From CAVTWD01 sp963738325 (lineage in GTDB: Bacteria; Actinomycetota; Acidimicrobiia; Acidimicrobiales; Ilumatobacteraceae), in the NCBI GenBank assembly GCA_963738325.1, contig CAVTWD010000011.1, forward strand, positions 124,001 through 188,000: a DNA stretch of 64,000 bases. Reading direction: 5' to 3'. The translations under genes and the position numbers were made by a program. Positions 26,231 to 35,089 of the stretch are shown piece by piece. The notes below the pieces were generated by a model that was not told the DNA's origin, did no database searches, and was given only the letters and a program-made list of their open reading frames with translations. How positions within the stretch are numbered: position 1 is the stretch's first letter; each line of letters starts with the position of its first letter.

Positions 26231-27164
26231 CGGGTCTACGTCTTCCAGACTCGCCCTGCAGGGATGGTCGGCTACCGCAGGTGTCTCACGTCAGCCTGAC
26301 AGACAGGGCAGCGGGCTTGTTCGGCCCGTTGACGGGTCGGGCAGATCACCACGAGATCATCGGCGTAACGCACCAGCACCCCGAGTCGCTTCCCGACGCC
26401 ATGCGTGAAGTCCTCGTCGAGGGCGTGCAAGGCGATGTTGGCGAGCAGCGGGGAGATCGGGGACCCCTGCGGGGTCCCCGCCACCGTGTCGGTGACCGTC
26501 CCGTCTTCCAGCACCCCGACCCGCAACCACGATCGCAGCAGCTTGAGCATGTCCCGGTCGGCCACCCTCCGCTCGACGAGCGCTATGAGGGCGTCATGGG
26601 AGATGCTGCCGAAGCAGTTGCTCAGATCGGCGTCGAGCACCCAGTCGGCGCCCCGGTTGGCCTCGACCCGGATGGCCTCACAGGCCATGTGGGCCGACCG
26701 CTTCGGTCGGAACCCGAAGCTCACCGAGAGGAAATCAGCTTCGAACAGTGGTTCGAGGATGATCTTGGCGGCCGCCATTGCTACACGGTCGCGCACCGTC
26801 GGGATGGACAAGGGCCGCGACGCGGTGCGCGTCGTCTCCCCCGCCTTGGGGATGTACACCGTCGCAGCGGGGCAGGTCGATAGGTTCGCGCCTGCAACGC
26901 CGCGGCGAGTTCATGAAGGAAGACGGCCACTCCCAACGCTTCGACGTCGGCGATGCTCACACCGTCGACACCGGGCGCCCCACGGTTGGCACGTACGTCG
27001 TCCCACGCTCTGGCCAGCACGTCGCTGCGGGCGACGTGGCCATACAGGGCGTGGAAACGGCGGGTGGGTTCCTCCTTGGCGCTGCGGTACAGCACACGCT
27101 GCAAGGCTCGGGTCTTGTCCAAGCCGTCGGCTTGCCTGATGGACCTAGCCGTTCGGGCACTCAT

Positions 27165-27737
27165 CAGAACCTCTCCTGCGAGCGTGACGCATCGATGAAG
27201 CAGGGGTCCTTCGCCATGCGGACGGCTTTCCCGCCCTCGGACTACTACGACCCCCTCCGACTGCCTCTCAGCCGCCACGCCACTTCCCGGGTTCACCGGT
27301 TATAGACGGACATCGCTTCCCACCCGCACCGAGTGGGGCCGAGGAGGCTCTCTCCAGTTCCCAGGACAACCGTCTGACCGTTCCACGTCCCATACGCCGG
27401 GAGGTTCGTGGGCACCCGCTCCAGGGTCTCTGGTGCCGTCCGTGGCCTTCGCCGTCAAAGTGCCGGCTCGGCTCCTCCTTGGCCCGCTCACACGGGTTTC
27501 TCTTACGACGCCGCAGACTTCGCTTCATGCTGCGGACCGGCCAGTTGCCACCCCCTCCATGGGGTGTCGTTGCTCCGCTTCGACGCCGGGATTTCGCCCA
27601 ACGCCGGGAGCCGCGCTACCAGGGACCCTGGCGTCTCCCCGGACCGGACTTCCACCGGCTGGCTGCCCTGAACTTGCCGCTCGGTTACGTCATGGCCATC
27701 TCCTTTGATGTCCTGGCGCCCGAACTGCTGGACGCAC
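27165..27737 (-). other. 5' structural region of the group II intron
   Basis: About 570 bp between the intron 5' end and the RT start, with no plausible protein. This is the expected place and size for ribozyme domains I-III and part of IV. I did not fold it. Confidence 0.6.
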
Positions 27738-28882
27738 ACTTCGACCTGAAATAGTCGATTGCAGAATTGGCGTGTGAGCAGGGTGTTCGGGTGTCGAGGG
27801 TGCTCGCGATCGGGCTCGAATGATGTGACGATGGCTCCGACCTCGCCGCGAAACGTGGATCGGAGCCATCGCCGTGTTGAGAACCGTAAGTGACCAGCCG
27901 ACCTTGTGGGAGTCGGTGATCCCGGAGTGCCTGATGGGTCTGCCGGGCGACCTGGCCGACATCGATGACCTGTTGGACGACCGTCGGTTCTTCGAGCCGT
28001 TCCGGCCGTTCTTCGATCCGACGATGGGTCGCCCGTCGATCCCGATGGAGACCTACTTGCGGATGATGTTCCTCAAGTACCGCTACCGCCTCGGGTTCGA
28101 GCCGCTGTGCGCGGAGGTGGCCGACAGCCTGGCGTGGCGGCGGTTCTGCCGGGTGCCGTTGGGCACGAGGGTGCCGCACCCGACGACGTTGATGAAGATC
28201 ACTTCGCGCTGCGGGACCGACGCGATCGACGGGCTGAACGAGGCGCTGTTGGCCAAGGCGCACGACGACAAGCTGGTGCGTCTCGACAAGGTGCGGGCCG
28301 ACACCACGGTGGTGGAGGCGAACGTCGCCTACCCGACCGACTCGGGGCTGCTGGCCAAGGGAGTGGCGAAGCTGGCCAAGCTGACCGCGGCGATCAAGGC
28401 GGCCGGTCTGGCGTCTCGCACCACGTTCCGGGACCGGACCCGTTCGATGCGCCGCCGGGCCCATGACATCGGGGCGTGGCTGCGTCGCCGCAGCGACGAC
28501 GCCAAGGCCGAAGTGCAGGCGATCAACGCCGAGATGGTTGCCATCGCGCAGCGGGCGGTGCGCGAGAGCCGCCGCGTCGCGCTCAACGCCCGTCGCGGTG
28601 CACGCCGCAACGTTGACGCCGCCACCGGCAAGACGCTGGCGTTGCTGGCCGAACTCGAGCGCACCGCCGAACTCGTCGAGCGGGTCGCCGCCCAGACCCG
28701 CACCCGGCTCGCCGGTGACACCCCCGATGGCGCCACTCGGATCGTGTCGCTGCACGACCCTGACGCCCGCCCGATCGCCAAGGGACGCCTCGGCAAGCCC
28801 GTCGAGTTCGGCTACAAGGCACAGGTCGTCGACAACATCGACGGCATCGTGGTCGACCACACCGTGCACCTCGGCAACCCCC

Positions 28883-29116
28883 TTACCTTTCTCGTGAGCC
28901 CTGAGCGAGGCTGAGGGCTTGGGAAGTCCGACGGTGCCGGTATGGCTCATGGCCCCCTGTCGCTTTGACGGCCTGGGGGGTGTTGCCACCGGCGCGGTTG
29001 GGTGCGTGAACCTCTGATGGGGACATGCGATCGATCGCTGGTTCGTAAGGTGGATGACGGCGAGCGCACCTTGGACGGCCTTCCCGCCCGGAACAGATCG
29101 AGCGACTGGAGACAAG
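28883..29116 (+). ncRNA. Candidate bridge-RNA region of IS110 element A
   Basis: About 234 bp of non-coding DNA upstream of the transposase. In IS110-group elements this left end encodes a structured bridge RNA pairing with target and donor. Location and length fit; I did not fold it or identify the loops. Confidence 0.45.
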
Positions 29117-30334
29117 GTGGCCGCGCCTGAAGACGTGGATGTGTGGGTTGGGCTGGATGTGGGCAAGGAGGAGCACTTCGCCGACGTCCTCGACGATCAC
29201 GGCGAGTCGATCTTCGCTCGCTCGATCGGCAACGACGAGGGCGATCTCGTTGCGCTGTTGGACCGGGCCGCCGAATATGGCATGCCGGGATTGGTGATCG
29301 ACCAGCCCGGCTCGATCGCTCAGCTCGCGATCGCGGTCGCGGCGCGCCGTGGTGTGCCCGTCGCGTACGTGCCTGGCCTGGTGATGCGCCGCGCCGCGGA
29401 CCTGTATCCGGGTGAGGCGAAGACCGACCGCCGCGACGCGTTCGTGATCGCTGACACCGCCCGGATGCGACGCCGCCAAGTCCACTGGCTCCATGTCGGC
29501 AGCGACGACCTGTTGGCGCAGCTGCGAGTGCTCAACGGGTTCGACATCGACCTCGCCGCGGACCTCACTCGCCTCACCAACCGCCTGCGCGACGCACTGA
29601 CCAGCATCTCCCCAGCGCTCGAGCGTGCTGTCGGCTCCCGACTGGCTCATGGCGGTGTGCGCGAACTGCTGGCGAAGTTCTCGACCCCGACCGCGCTGCG
29701 TACCGCCGGTCGGGCTCGGATCACCAAGACGATCGAGGCCCGCTCGCCCCGCCTCGCCGGCAGGCTCACCGATGCCGTCCTCACGGCCCTCGACGCGCAG
29801 ACCCTGACCCTTCCGGCCGAGACGACCATCGGCCGCGTCATCGCCGAACTGGTCGGCGAGCTCGATCGTCTGTACCAACGCCGCGAGACCGTCGCAGCCG
29901 AGATCGAGGCGGTCTTCTTGGCGCACCCTTTCGGTGAGCTGCTGGTGAGCCTGCCCGGAATCGGGCCGCGCACCGGCGCCAGGATCCTCGCCGAGATCGG
30001 TGACGGCACCCGCTTCGCCAACGGCTCCAAACTCGCCAGCTACGCCGGCCTCGCCCCTGTGACCCGCCAGTCCGGCAAATCCCTCAACGGCGAGTCCAAG
30101 AGCCGACGTGGCAACCACCGGCTCAAGAACGCCATGTTCCTGGCCGCCTTCGCCTCGCTCCCCAGCCCCGACTCGAGGGCCTTCTACGACCGCAAACGCG
30201 CTGAAGGCAAGATGCACAACGCCAGCCTGATCTGCCTCGCTCGACGCCGCTGCGACGTCATCCTCGCCATGCTCCACAATCGCGAGCACTACCAGTCCCG
30301 CGTCCGCCAGCCTGAGGCAGAAATCGCCGCCTGA
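29117..30334 (+). CDS. IS110-family transposase (DEDD recombinase), element A
   Basis: A 405-residue recombinase. The start is GTG 29117 (MAAPEDVDVWVGLDVGKEEH) after GGAGACAAG; a longer frame from 29054 lacks support. The RuvC-like DEDD domain has GLDVGKEEH, the LVIDQPGS strand, and EAKTDRRDAFVIADTARMRR. A helical linker precedes the Transposase_20 domain SLPGIGPRTGARILAEIGDG and YAGLAPVTRQSGKSLNGESK, where a Ser in QSGKS is the likely covalent nucleophile. It is intact, and quite different from the three array copies at 56-61 kb. Confidence 0.93.
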   Translation: MAAPEDVDVWVGLDVGKEEHFADVLDDHGESIFARSIGNDEGDLVALLDRAAEYGMPGLVIDQPGSIAQLAIAVAARRGVPVAYVPGLVMRRAADLYPGEAKTDRRDAFVIADTARMRRRQVHWLHVGSDDLLAQLRVLNGFDIDLAADLTRLTNRLRDALTSISPALERAVGSRLAHGGVRELLAKFSTPTALRTAGRARITKTIEARSPRLAGRLTDAVLTALDAQTLTLPAETTIGRVIAELVGELDRLYQRRETVAAEIEAVFLAHPFGELLVSLPGIGPRTGARILAEIGDGTRFANGSKLASYAGLAPVTRQSGKSLNGESKSRRGNHRLKNAMFLAAFASLPSPDSRAFYDRKRAEGKMHNASLICLARRRCDVILAMLHNREHYQSRVRQPEAEIAA

Positions 30335-30961
30335 CCCCTTGACAAGAACATGGGGACACCCCCCGACGCGCCGATGCTGGTGCCCGCCATCGCCCGCATC
30401 ATCGCCCGCTTCGGTCGAGCCCCTCGTGCGATCACCGCTGACCGCGGCTACGGCGAAGCCGCCGTCGACCGTGATCTCGAAGACCTCGGCGTCAAGCGTG
30501 TCGTCATACCCCGCAAGGGCCGGCCCGGTGCCGCCCGCCGACACCTGCAACACACCCGGTCGTTCCGGCGGCTCGTCAAGTGGCGCACCGGCAGCGAAGC
30601 TCGCATCTCCTGCCTCAAGCGTGACTACGGGTGGCGGCGCACCCTCAGCGACGGCGAAACCGGCGCGGCCACCTGGTGCGGCTGGGGTGTCCTCGCCCAC
30701 AACGCCACCAAGATCAGCGCCCTCACCCGTGAAGCCGAACGACAACGCGCCGGTCCGGCCGACACCCGGGAACGGCCCGAAACGGCGGCCGCTTGAGAGC
30801 GCGAACGTGCTCCCAGCGCGGCAACACCGCGCTGGGAGCGGCAAGAACAAGCACCGGAAACGACCGGCGAGCAGAGCTCAGGGAGCCTCCGGCCGCTCCA
30901 GCTGCCCACCAGCGCCGAGAACCCACACCCACGGCATCCAGACCCGGCGCCACCTACTTCT

Positions 30962-31384
30962 TCAGGTCGAAGTAGTTAGCCACGGGTAGGTCTTGCCCGT
31001 CACCGGGTTGCGGCGCTTCTGGGTGCGAAACACGTTGGTCTTCTCTTGGGCCCGGCCCACGAACAGCACGCCCTCGGAGCCGTCGTGACCGGCCAGATAG
31101 CGCTGGGCGACGTCGTCTTTCCGTTCACCCTTCGCGAAGTGCACCAACGGAACGTCATGGTCGTCGATGAACCGGCGGATGGCGCCCACGAAGTCCTTGG
31201 TCATCGGGTCCATCAGCGCCGACGACACGAACGGCTGACCCCGGTGGACGCGAAAGAAATGAGCGATCCCGTCAGCGAACATGAGCTGGGGTACGTACAG
31301 GTTCAGGTACATCCGATCGATGCACTCCAACTCCCACACCACGTGATCGGCGAGAACGTCGGCGGCACTGCGAGGTAACGTCAT
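30962..31384 (-). CDS. Conserved hypothetical protein, C-terminus cut off by the ISNCY-like element
   Basis: ATG 31384 starts MTLPRSAADVLADHVVWELE, then CIDRMYLNLYVPQLMFADGI, FFRVHRGQPFVSSALMDPMT and FAKGERKDDVAQRYLAGHDG, SEGVLFVGRAQEKTNVFRTQ. The frame ends 140 residues in, where it meets the inverted repeat at 30961-30973. I recognise the segment as the N-terminal part of a longer actinobacterial family with no assigned function, often near mobile DNA (from memory). The missing C-terminal part is not elsewhere in the window. Confidence 0.55.
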   Translation of the reverse strand: MTLPRSAADVLADHVVWELECIDRMYLNLYVPQLMFADGIAHFFRVHRGQPFVSSALMDPMTKDFVGAIRRFIDDHDVPLVHFAKGERKDDVAQRYLAGHDGSEGVLFVGRAQEKTNVFRTQKRRNPVTGKTYPWLTTST

Positions 31385-31672
31385 GGCGGGCTCCGGTCGA
31401 CATTGCTCCTGTGAGAGCGACAAACCGCACAGGCGGTTCAAAGCGGAGTCGCCAGACCCCGCATCTAGGCTCGGCCGGAGCCTGCCCACTTCCCGCAGCC
31501 GAGGCGAACTCGGGGACTTCGCCCCAGCCCGGCCTCGAGCAGCACCGACGTCAACCCGGCGCCAACAGCGCCTCGTCGGGCTGGGGCCGAAGCCCCGTTA
31601 GCCCGAGGGTCGTACGACCCGGGGCAGGCGACGGCCCGGGAGACTCGGTGATCCGGGTCGGGGCGGCCGGAG

Positions 31673-32414
31673 TCAGCCTGCGACGAGCTGCTGACCGCCG
31701 TCGATGTCGAACGTCGCTCCGGTGACCGCGGTGTTCGTCATCAAGTGGACGGCCAGCGCGGCGATGTCGGCGGGCCCGACGACGCGCTGGATCGGCAGCG
31801 TCGTGCGGAGCTGTTCGCGACGCGCGTCGAGCTCGTCGCCGAGCAGCGCCGCCGACAGTGGCGTGTCGACGAACCCAGCTGCGATCAGATTCACCCGGAT
31901 CGGTGCCAGCTCGAGCGCGAGGTTCTTCGTCATGGCGGGGAGCGCGGCTGTTAGCGCCGAGATGAGCGCGAGGCCCGGCGCCGCCCGTCGGCCACCGGTG
32001 CCACCCATGAAGAGCAGCGTCCCGCCCGATCGAACCGTGCTAGCGGCGTGGCGGGCGACCTGTAGTGGCAGGAAGAGGTGGGCCTCGACGTCGCGCCGTG
32101 CCTTCTCGAAGTCGAACTCCGCCAGCGGCGCGTAGTAGGGCCCCGGTCCCGTGACCAGCACGTGGTCGATCGGTGTGGGTAACGCGTCGAAGAATTCCTT
32201 GAGCCGGTCGAAGTCGGTGGCGTCAAAGGCCGCAGTGCTGGCGCCTAGCTCGAGTCCAACGCGCTGCACACGGTCCGCGTTGCGGGCCGTGATGATCACG
32301 TCGGCTCCCCCGGCTCGCGCCAGCCGCGCTCGTCTCGAGACCGATGCCCGAGCTGCCGCCGATCACGACAACGGTCCGACCGACGAGCTCTGGCTTGACT
32401 TCGGTCATGCTCAT
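31673..32414 (-). pseudogene. Short-chain dehydrogenase/reductase, frameshifted after the Rossmann motif
   Basis: ATG 32414 begins MSMTEVKPELVGRTVVVIGG, then SSGIGLET. One extra base near 32333 moves to the frame ADVIITARNADRVQRVGLEL, IDHVLVTGPGPYYAPLAEFD, LEAHLFLPL-type helix and LFMGGTGGRRAAPGLALISA, ending VNLIAAGFVDTPLSAALLGD and FDIDGGQQLVAG. The usual Tyr of YxxxK is not visible in the RRAAPGLALISALTAALPAM segment, as in some divergent SDRs. The joined length of about 247 residues is normal. It is paralogous to the deleted SDR at 12426. Confidence 0.78.
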
Positions 32415-32565
32415 GGCAGCCTCGTTGGTTGTGTCCGTAGGCATCCTCGCGCTTCGCCCCGTCCCGTCGCCCCAGTGGAACTCCCTCGTCACGAAGCGCC
32501 TGTCCTGCGCCCCTGAGGCAACGCTCGCTTGAGACCTCGGCCCTCCTTTCAGACCAGCGTCCTCG

Positions 32566-33945
32566 TCACTTCGACAGGTTCGCCATCTGCGCGCTCATCG
32601 GTCTGACCGGCGGCGGCACAGCGGCGATCTCCATGCGGAGCGCCTTCAATGCGGCGTCGTAGATCCCGGAGAAGCTCGGAAACGGCTGGATCGTGTCCGT
32701 CAGCACCTCGAGCGGAATATGGGCACGGATGGCAAGTGTCGCCTGCTGCATCCACTCACCAGCCTCGGGACCGACGGCGTAGGCGCCGGTCAATCGCTCG
32801 CCGTCGCTGAGCAGTGTCAGGAATCCGTTGGATTCGGCGTAGGCGTGGGTGTAGGTCGCGGTCTTGGGCACCTCTGACACCGGGGCGGTGGCGCGGTAGT
32901 GCGCTTCAATCTCGCCCACCGCCGCGGCCTGCGGATCCGTGTAGGTGACTCGGGGAACGGCTTCATAGTTCGCTCGACGCGCACCGCCGGCGATGTTTTC
33001 CGCGACCACGTCGCCCTCGTATTCGCCGACGTGGGTGAGCGGCCAGATGCCGGTGACGTCGCCGATCGCCCACAGGCGCTCGCCGGCGCGCAGGCGCTCG
33101 TCAACCGGGATCCCGTGGGGGTCGGCCTCGATGCCCACCGTCTCGAGGCCGATGCCTTCGACGCGTGGGCGCCGACCGGCGGCCACGAGCAGCCGGTCGC
33201 CCCGCAGCTCCGTACCGCCTTCGAACTGGAGCACGTACTCGCCACCGTCTCGTCGCGCCGCAGTGGCGTGCATCCCGAGCATCAGTTCGATTCCGTCCTT
33301 GCGCAGCGCCTCGCCGAGCGCCTCACCCAGCGGCGCAGCCTCGCGAGGAAGCACGCGGTCGGCGCCCTCGACGAGCACCGCCTCGCCGCCGAGACGCTTC
33401 ACGACCTGCGCAAGCTCGACGCCTGCGGAGCCACCACCCAGGACGAGCAAGCGGCGCGGAATCGCGTTCATGCTCGTCGCTTCGCGGGTGCCCCACACGC
33501 CCTCGAGCTCACCAAGCCCCGGGATCGGAGGAACGATCGGATCCGATCCCGTCGCCAAGACGACGTGCTCCGCCGTGTGGCGCACGCCATCGACTTCGAC
33601 CACCCCGGTGCCGGCGAGCCGGCCACTACCCCGCAGCAGGTCGATGCCCCGGTCCGCCAGCCAGCGCTGCTGGCCGGCGTCGGAGTAGTTCGACACCATG
33701 AAGTCCCGCCACGCCAGCGCGGCAGGAACGTCCACTTGTGCGCTCGCGCCGGCGTCGCGGGCGCCCTGCACCGCCTCGCCGGGACGCAGCAGCGACTTCG
33801 ATGGAATGCACGCCCAGTAGGAGCACTCGCCGCCGACCAGCTCTCGCTCAACGAGGGCGACGCGCAACCCCCGCGCCGCCAATGCCGCCGCGGAGTGCTC
33901 GCCGGGCGCACCGCCACCGAGAAGAATCACGTCGTAGTCGCTCAC
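32566..33945 (-). CDS. Class I flavoprotein disulfide reductase (lipoamide dehydrogenase/mercuric reductase-like)
   Basis: FAD- and NAD(P)-dependent pyridine nucleotide-disulfide oxidoreductase. GTG 33945 starts VSDYDVILLGGGAPGEHSAA (FAD site); LVGGECSYWACIPSKSLLRP has the redox Cys pair as CSYWAC, a CxxxxC disulfide. RRLLVLGGGSAGVELAQVVK is the NAD(P) fold, LWAIGDVTGIWPLTHVGEYE the second FAD motif, and VPRVTYTDPQAAAVGEIEAH the dimerisation start. The C-terminal HxxxxE pair of lipoamide dehydrogenase is not evident, so it is probably not an E3. At 459 residues it is intact. The start overlaps the VOC stop by 4 nt (GTGA). Confidence 0.88.
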   Translation of the reverse strand: MSDYDVILLGGGAPGEHSAAALAARGLRVALVERELVGGECSYWACIPSKSLLRPGEAVQGARDAGASAQVDVPAALAWRDFMVSNYSDAGQQRWLADRGIDLLRGSGRLAGTGVVEVDGVRHTAEHVVLATGSDPIVPPIPGLGELEGVWGTREATSMNAIPRRLLVLGGGSAGVELAQVVKRLGGEAVLVEGADRVLPREAAPLGEALGEALRKDGIELMLGMHATAARRDGGEYVLQFEGGTELRGDRLLVAAGRRPRVEGIGLETVGIEADPHGIPVDERLRAGERLWAIGDVTGIWPLTHVGEYEGDVVAENIAGGARRANYEAVPRVTYTDPQAAAVGEIEAHYRATAPVSEVPKTATYTHAYAESNGFLTLLSDGERLTGAYAVGPEAGEWMQQATLAIRAHIPLEVLTDTIQPFPSFSGIYDAALKALRMEIAAVPPPVRPMSAQMANLSK

Positions 33946-34565
33946 GTCGGCAACTCCGTCCCGGCCTGCTCGGCAACCATGTACTGGGCGTACCAGTCGG
34001 GCCAGTTCGCGTCCGCCGCGCCGATTCGCTTCTCGTGTTCGCCATGGGCGACCGACGCACGCCGCATCGCGTTCGCCAGGTCGCTCGCGGAGCCGAACGA
34101 CGTCGCGGCTGTGTCGACGCGACCCGGAAGCCGAGTCGTCACCTCCTGAAGCAGCCAGTTGTTGCCGTCGGGATCGCTGAACGAGGCATACGAGAGGTAG
34201 CTGTGGTGCTCGGGATCCAGACCACCGGCCCGGCCCTCGGCGCCGAGGTGGTAGACGTCGTCCACCTCGATGCCGGCGGCAGCGAGCTCGGCAAGAGCGG
34301 CGTTGATGTCGGTGACGACGAGGAACGTGCGCTGGGCCGACCCGGGCGGCGCCGACGTCAGGTTGGCGCCGAACTGGACCGAGCACCCGGAGCCGGGCGG
34401 CGTGAACTGGACCACGGTGGGGGGCGTTACGTCCAGCCTCCACCCGACCCTCACGTAGAACTCCTTGGCGCGCTCGACGTCCGAGACGGGGATGGTGACG
34501 ACCTCGAGCTTCTGGTCGACCCTTTCGACACTGGCGTCGTAGCTACCAACCGCTGTCGTACTCAT
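33942..34565 (-). CDS. VOC-family (glyoxalase/bleomycin-resistance) protein
   Basis: ATG 34565 follows CCGGGAGGACGCG. Residues 20-135 form a VOC domain: LEVVTIPVSDVERAKEFYVR, GANLTSAPPGSAQRTFLVVT and SYASFSDPDGNNWLLQEVTT. The C-terminal 65-residue extension (LPGRVDTAATSFGSASDLAN to AEQAGTELPT) is not part of the VOC fold; a decayed copy of just this tail lies at 11234. It is intact and translationally coupled to the flavoprotein gene. A role in a detoxification or oxygenase pathway is possible but not shown. Confidence 0.85.
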   Translation of the reverse strand: MSTTAVGSYDASVERVDQKLEVVTIPVSDVERAKEFYVRVGWRLDVTPPTVVQFTPPGSGCSVQFGANLTSAPPGSAQRTFLVVTDINAALAELAAAGIEVDDVYHLGAEGRAGGLDPEHHSYLSYASFSDPDGNNWLLQEVTTRLPGRVDTAATSFGSASDLANAMRRASVAHGEHEKRIGAADANWPDWYAQYMVAEQAGTELPT

Positions 34566-35089
34566 CGCGTCCTCCCGGGGGTGTGTGTCTCGGATCACCG
34601 TCGCGCCGTCACGAGCCGCGTCGCAACAGGGAGGAACGTCGCGCGCCACCCACCTGCCCCGACCCATGCGCTATGGGTTTCCTCATGGACACGGCGATCT
34701 AGTGCCCGTCCGACGCGATGAGTGCGTCGGTGAACGTGTGGACGCCAGAGAGACGCTCGGCGGGATCGCTGGCCGCATCGCCTTGGCAAGAAAGCCGAGG
34801 ACGACCACCGCGCTCAGCCTTACGGCTTCCAACGTGGTGTCGGGTGGATGATCGGCCAGCGGCGCGACGACGCACACGATTACCGACGCGACCCGAAGCC
34901 GCCCGCGCCCACCTGGAGTCGTCACGCAATGCCCGGGACCCGGGCGCCAGGATGCTGACGGTAGCGACCCGTCCCGACGGCGTCACCCATCCCTGGACGG
35001 AGACGTCGCCTCCGCCCAGAGGACAATCGCCAGCCGGGCGCGAAACGAGTGGCGGCGGATCGGTGCCGGACCGCCTGTACGGTCGGTGC
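34566..35089. other. Intergenic region between divergent VOC and LLM genes
   Basis: No convincing gene; frames here are Arg/Pro-rich shadows. The region must carry the divergent promoters of the VOC-flavoprotein-SDR genes and the luciferase-like gene. I see no clear operator repeats or hairpin. Confidence 0.5.

Larger units (their letters stand above)
24764..26308 (-). mobile_element. IS3-family insertion sequence, copy 1 (1545 bp)
   Basis: The ends were defined by comparison with the near-identical copy at 61303-62848. Reading 5'-3' on the minus strand it begins CCCTGTCTGTCAGGCTGACG and ends GGGCTTGACAGGTT, giving imperfect inverted repeats around CCTGTC and GTGAGACA. It is flanked by a direct repeat of CCGCTG (plus-strand CAGCGG at 24758-24763 and 26309-26314). 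The uninterrupted host sequence is the intron RT gene (EQAR-WRVS). It encodes OrfA and OrfB in an ATGA overlap, both intact. Confidence 0.92.
24268..27164 (-). pseudogene. Group II intron reverse transcriptase/maturase, frameshifted and IS-interrupted
   Basis: ATG 27164 (after GCAGGAGAGG) starts MSARTARSIRQADGLDKTRA; RT-0/1 has DDVRANRGAPGVDGVSIADV. A one-base shift near 26870 is followed by VYIPKAGETTRTASRPLSIP, DADLSNCFGSISHDALIALV, TVAGTPQGSPISPLLANIAL and the catalytic LVRYADDLVVICPTRQRAEQ. The IS3-family element then interrupts it at 26309-26314. After the element, at 24757, the frame resumes WRVSVILAPLGLRLNPDKTR, then the maturase domain LNHVLRGWTAYFRYGNSARK, ending at 24268. There is no HNH domain. 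Both lesions inactivate it, so the intron could move only with RT supplied in trans. Confidence 0.85.
24185..27737 (-). mobile_element. Group II intron, interrupted by an IS3-family insertion
   Basis: Retroelement ribozyme transcribed leftward. The 5' end is placed at 27737, where the minus strand reads GTGCG, matching the group II GUGYG consensus. A domain V hairpin is at 24224-24257, followed by a domain VI-like stem that puts the 3' end near 24180-24190. It encodes a reverse transcriptase/maturase (27164-24268). Without the 1545-bp IS3 the intron is about 2.0 kb, normal for a bacterial intron with a compact RT lacking an endonuclease domain. The 5' splice site directly abuts the terminal inverted repeat of the ISNCY-like element starting at 27738, so the 5' exon is that repeat. 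Confidence 0.8.
28883..30358 (+). mobile_element. IS110-family element A (about 1.48 kb)
   Basis: Inserted within the GGCAACCCCC-CGACGCG sequence of the ISNCY-like transposase gene; the C-run at both borders hides the exact core. No terminal inverted repeats or clear target duplication are seen, as usual for IS110. The transposase starts at 29117, leaving about 234 bp of 5' non-coding DNA. Confidence 0.8.
27874..30796 (+). pseudogene. ISNCY/IS5-like DDE transposase, split by IS110 insertion
   Basis: The N-terminal part (27874-28882) has PSIPMETYLRMMFLKYRYRL, FEPLCAEVADSLAWRRFCRV and the first Asp strand KVRADTTVVEANV, ending VDHTVHLGNP. It then enters the inserted element and stops at 28914. 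The C-terminal part resumes at about 30359: PDAPMLVPAIARIIARFGRA, ITADRGYGEAAVDRDLED (second Asp) and TGSEARISCLKRDYGWRRTL (Glu). The join is exact across a run of C. The combined length is about 485 residues. Family naming is from recognition of the PSIPMETYLRMMFLK-type N-terminus. Confidence 0.8.
27738..30973 (+). mobile_element. ISNCY-like insertion sequence split by an IS110-family element
   Basis: Ends inferred from an inverted repeat: ACTTCGACCTGAA at 27738-27750 and its complement TTCAGGTCGAAGT at 30961-30973. Removing the ~1476-bp IS110-family insert leaves about 1.76 kb. The transposase gene fills most of it. The left end touches the group II intron 5' splice site; the right end truncates the reverse-strand gene starting at 31384. 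Confidence 0.7.
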
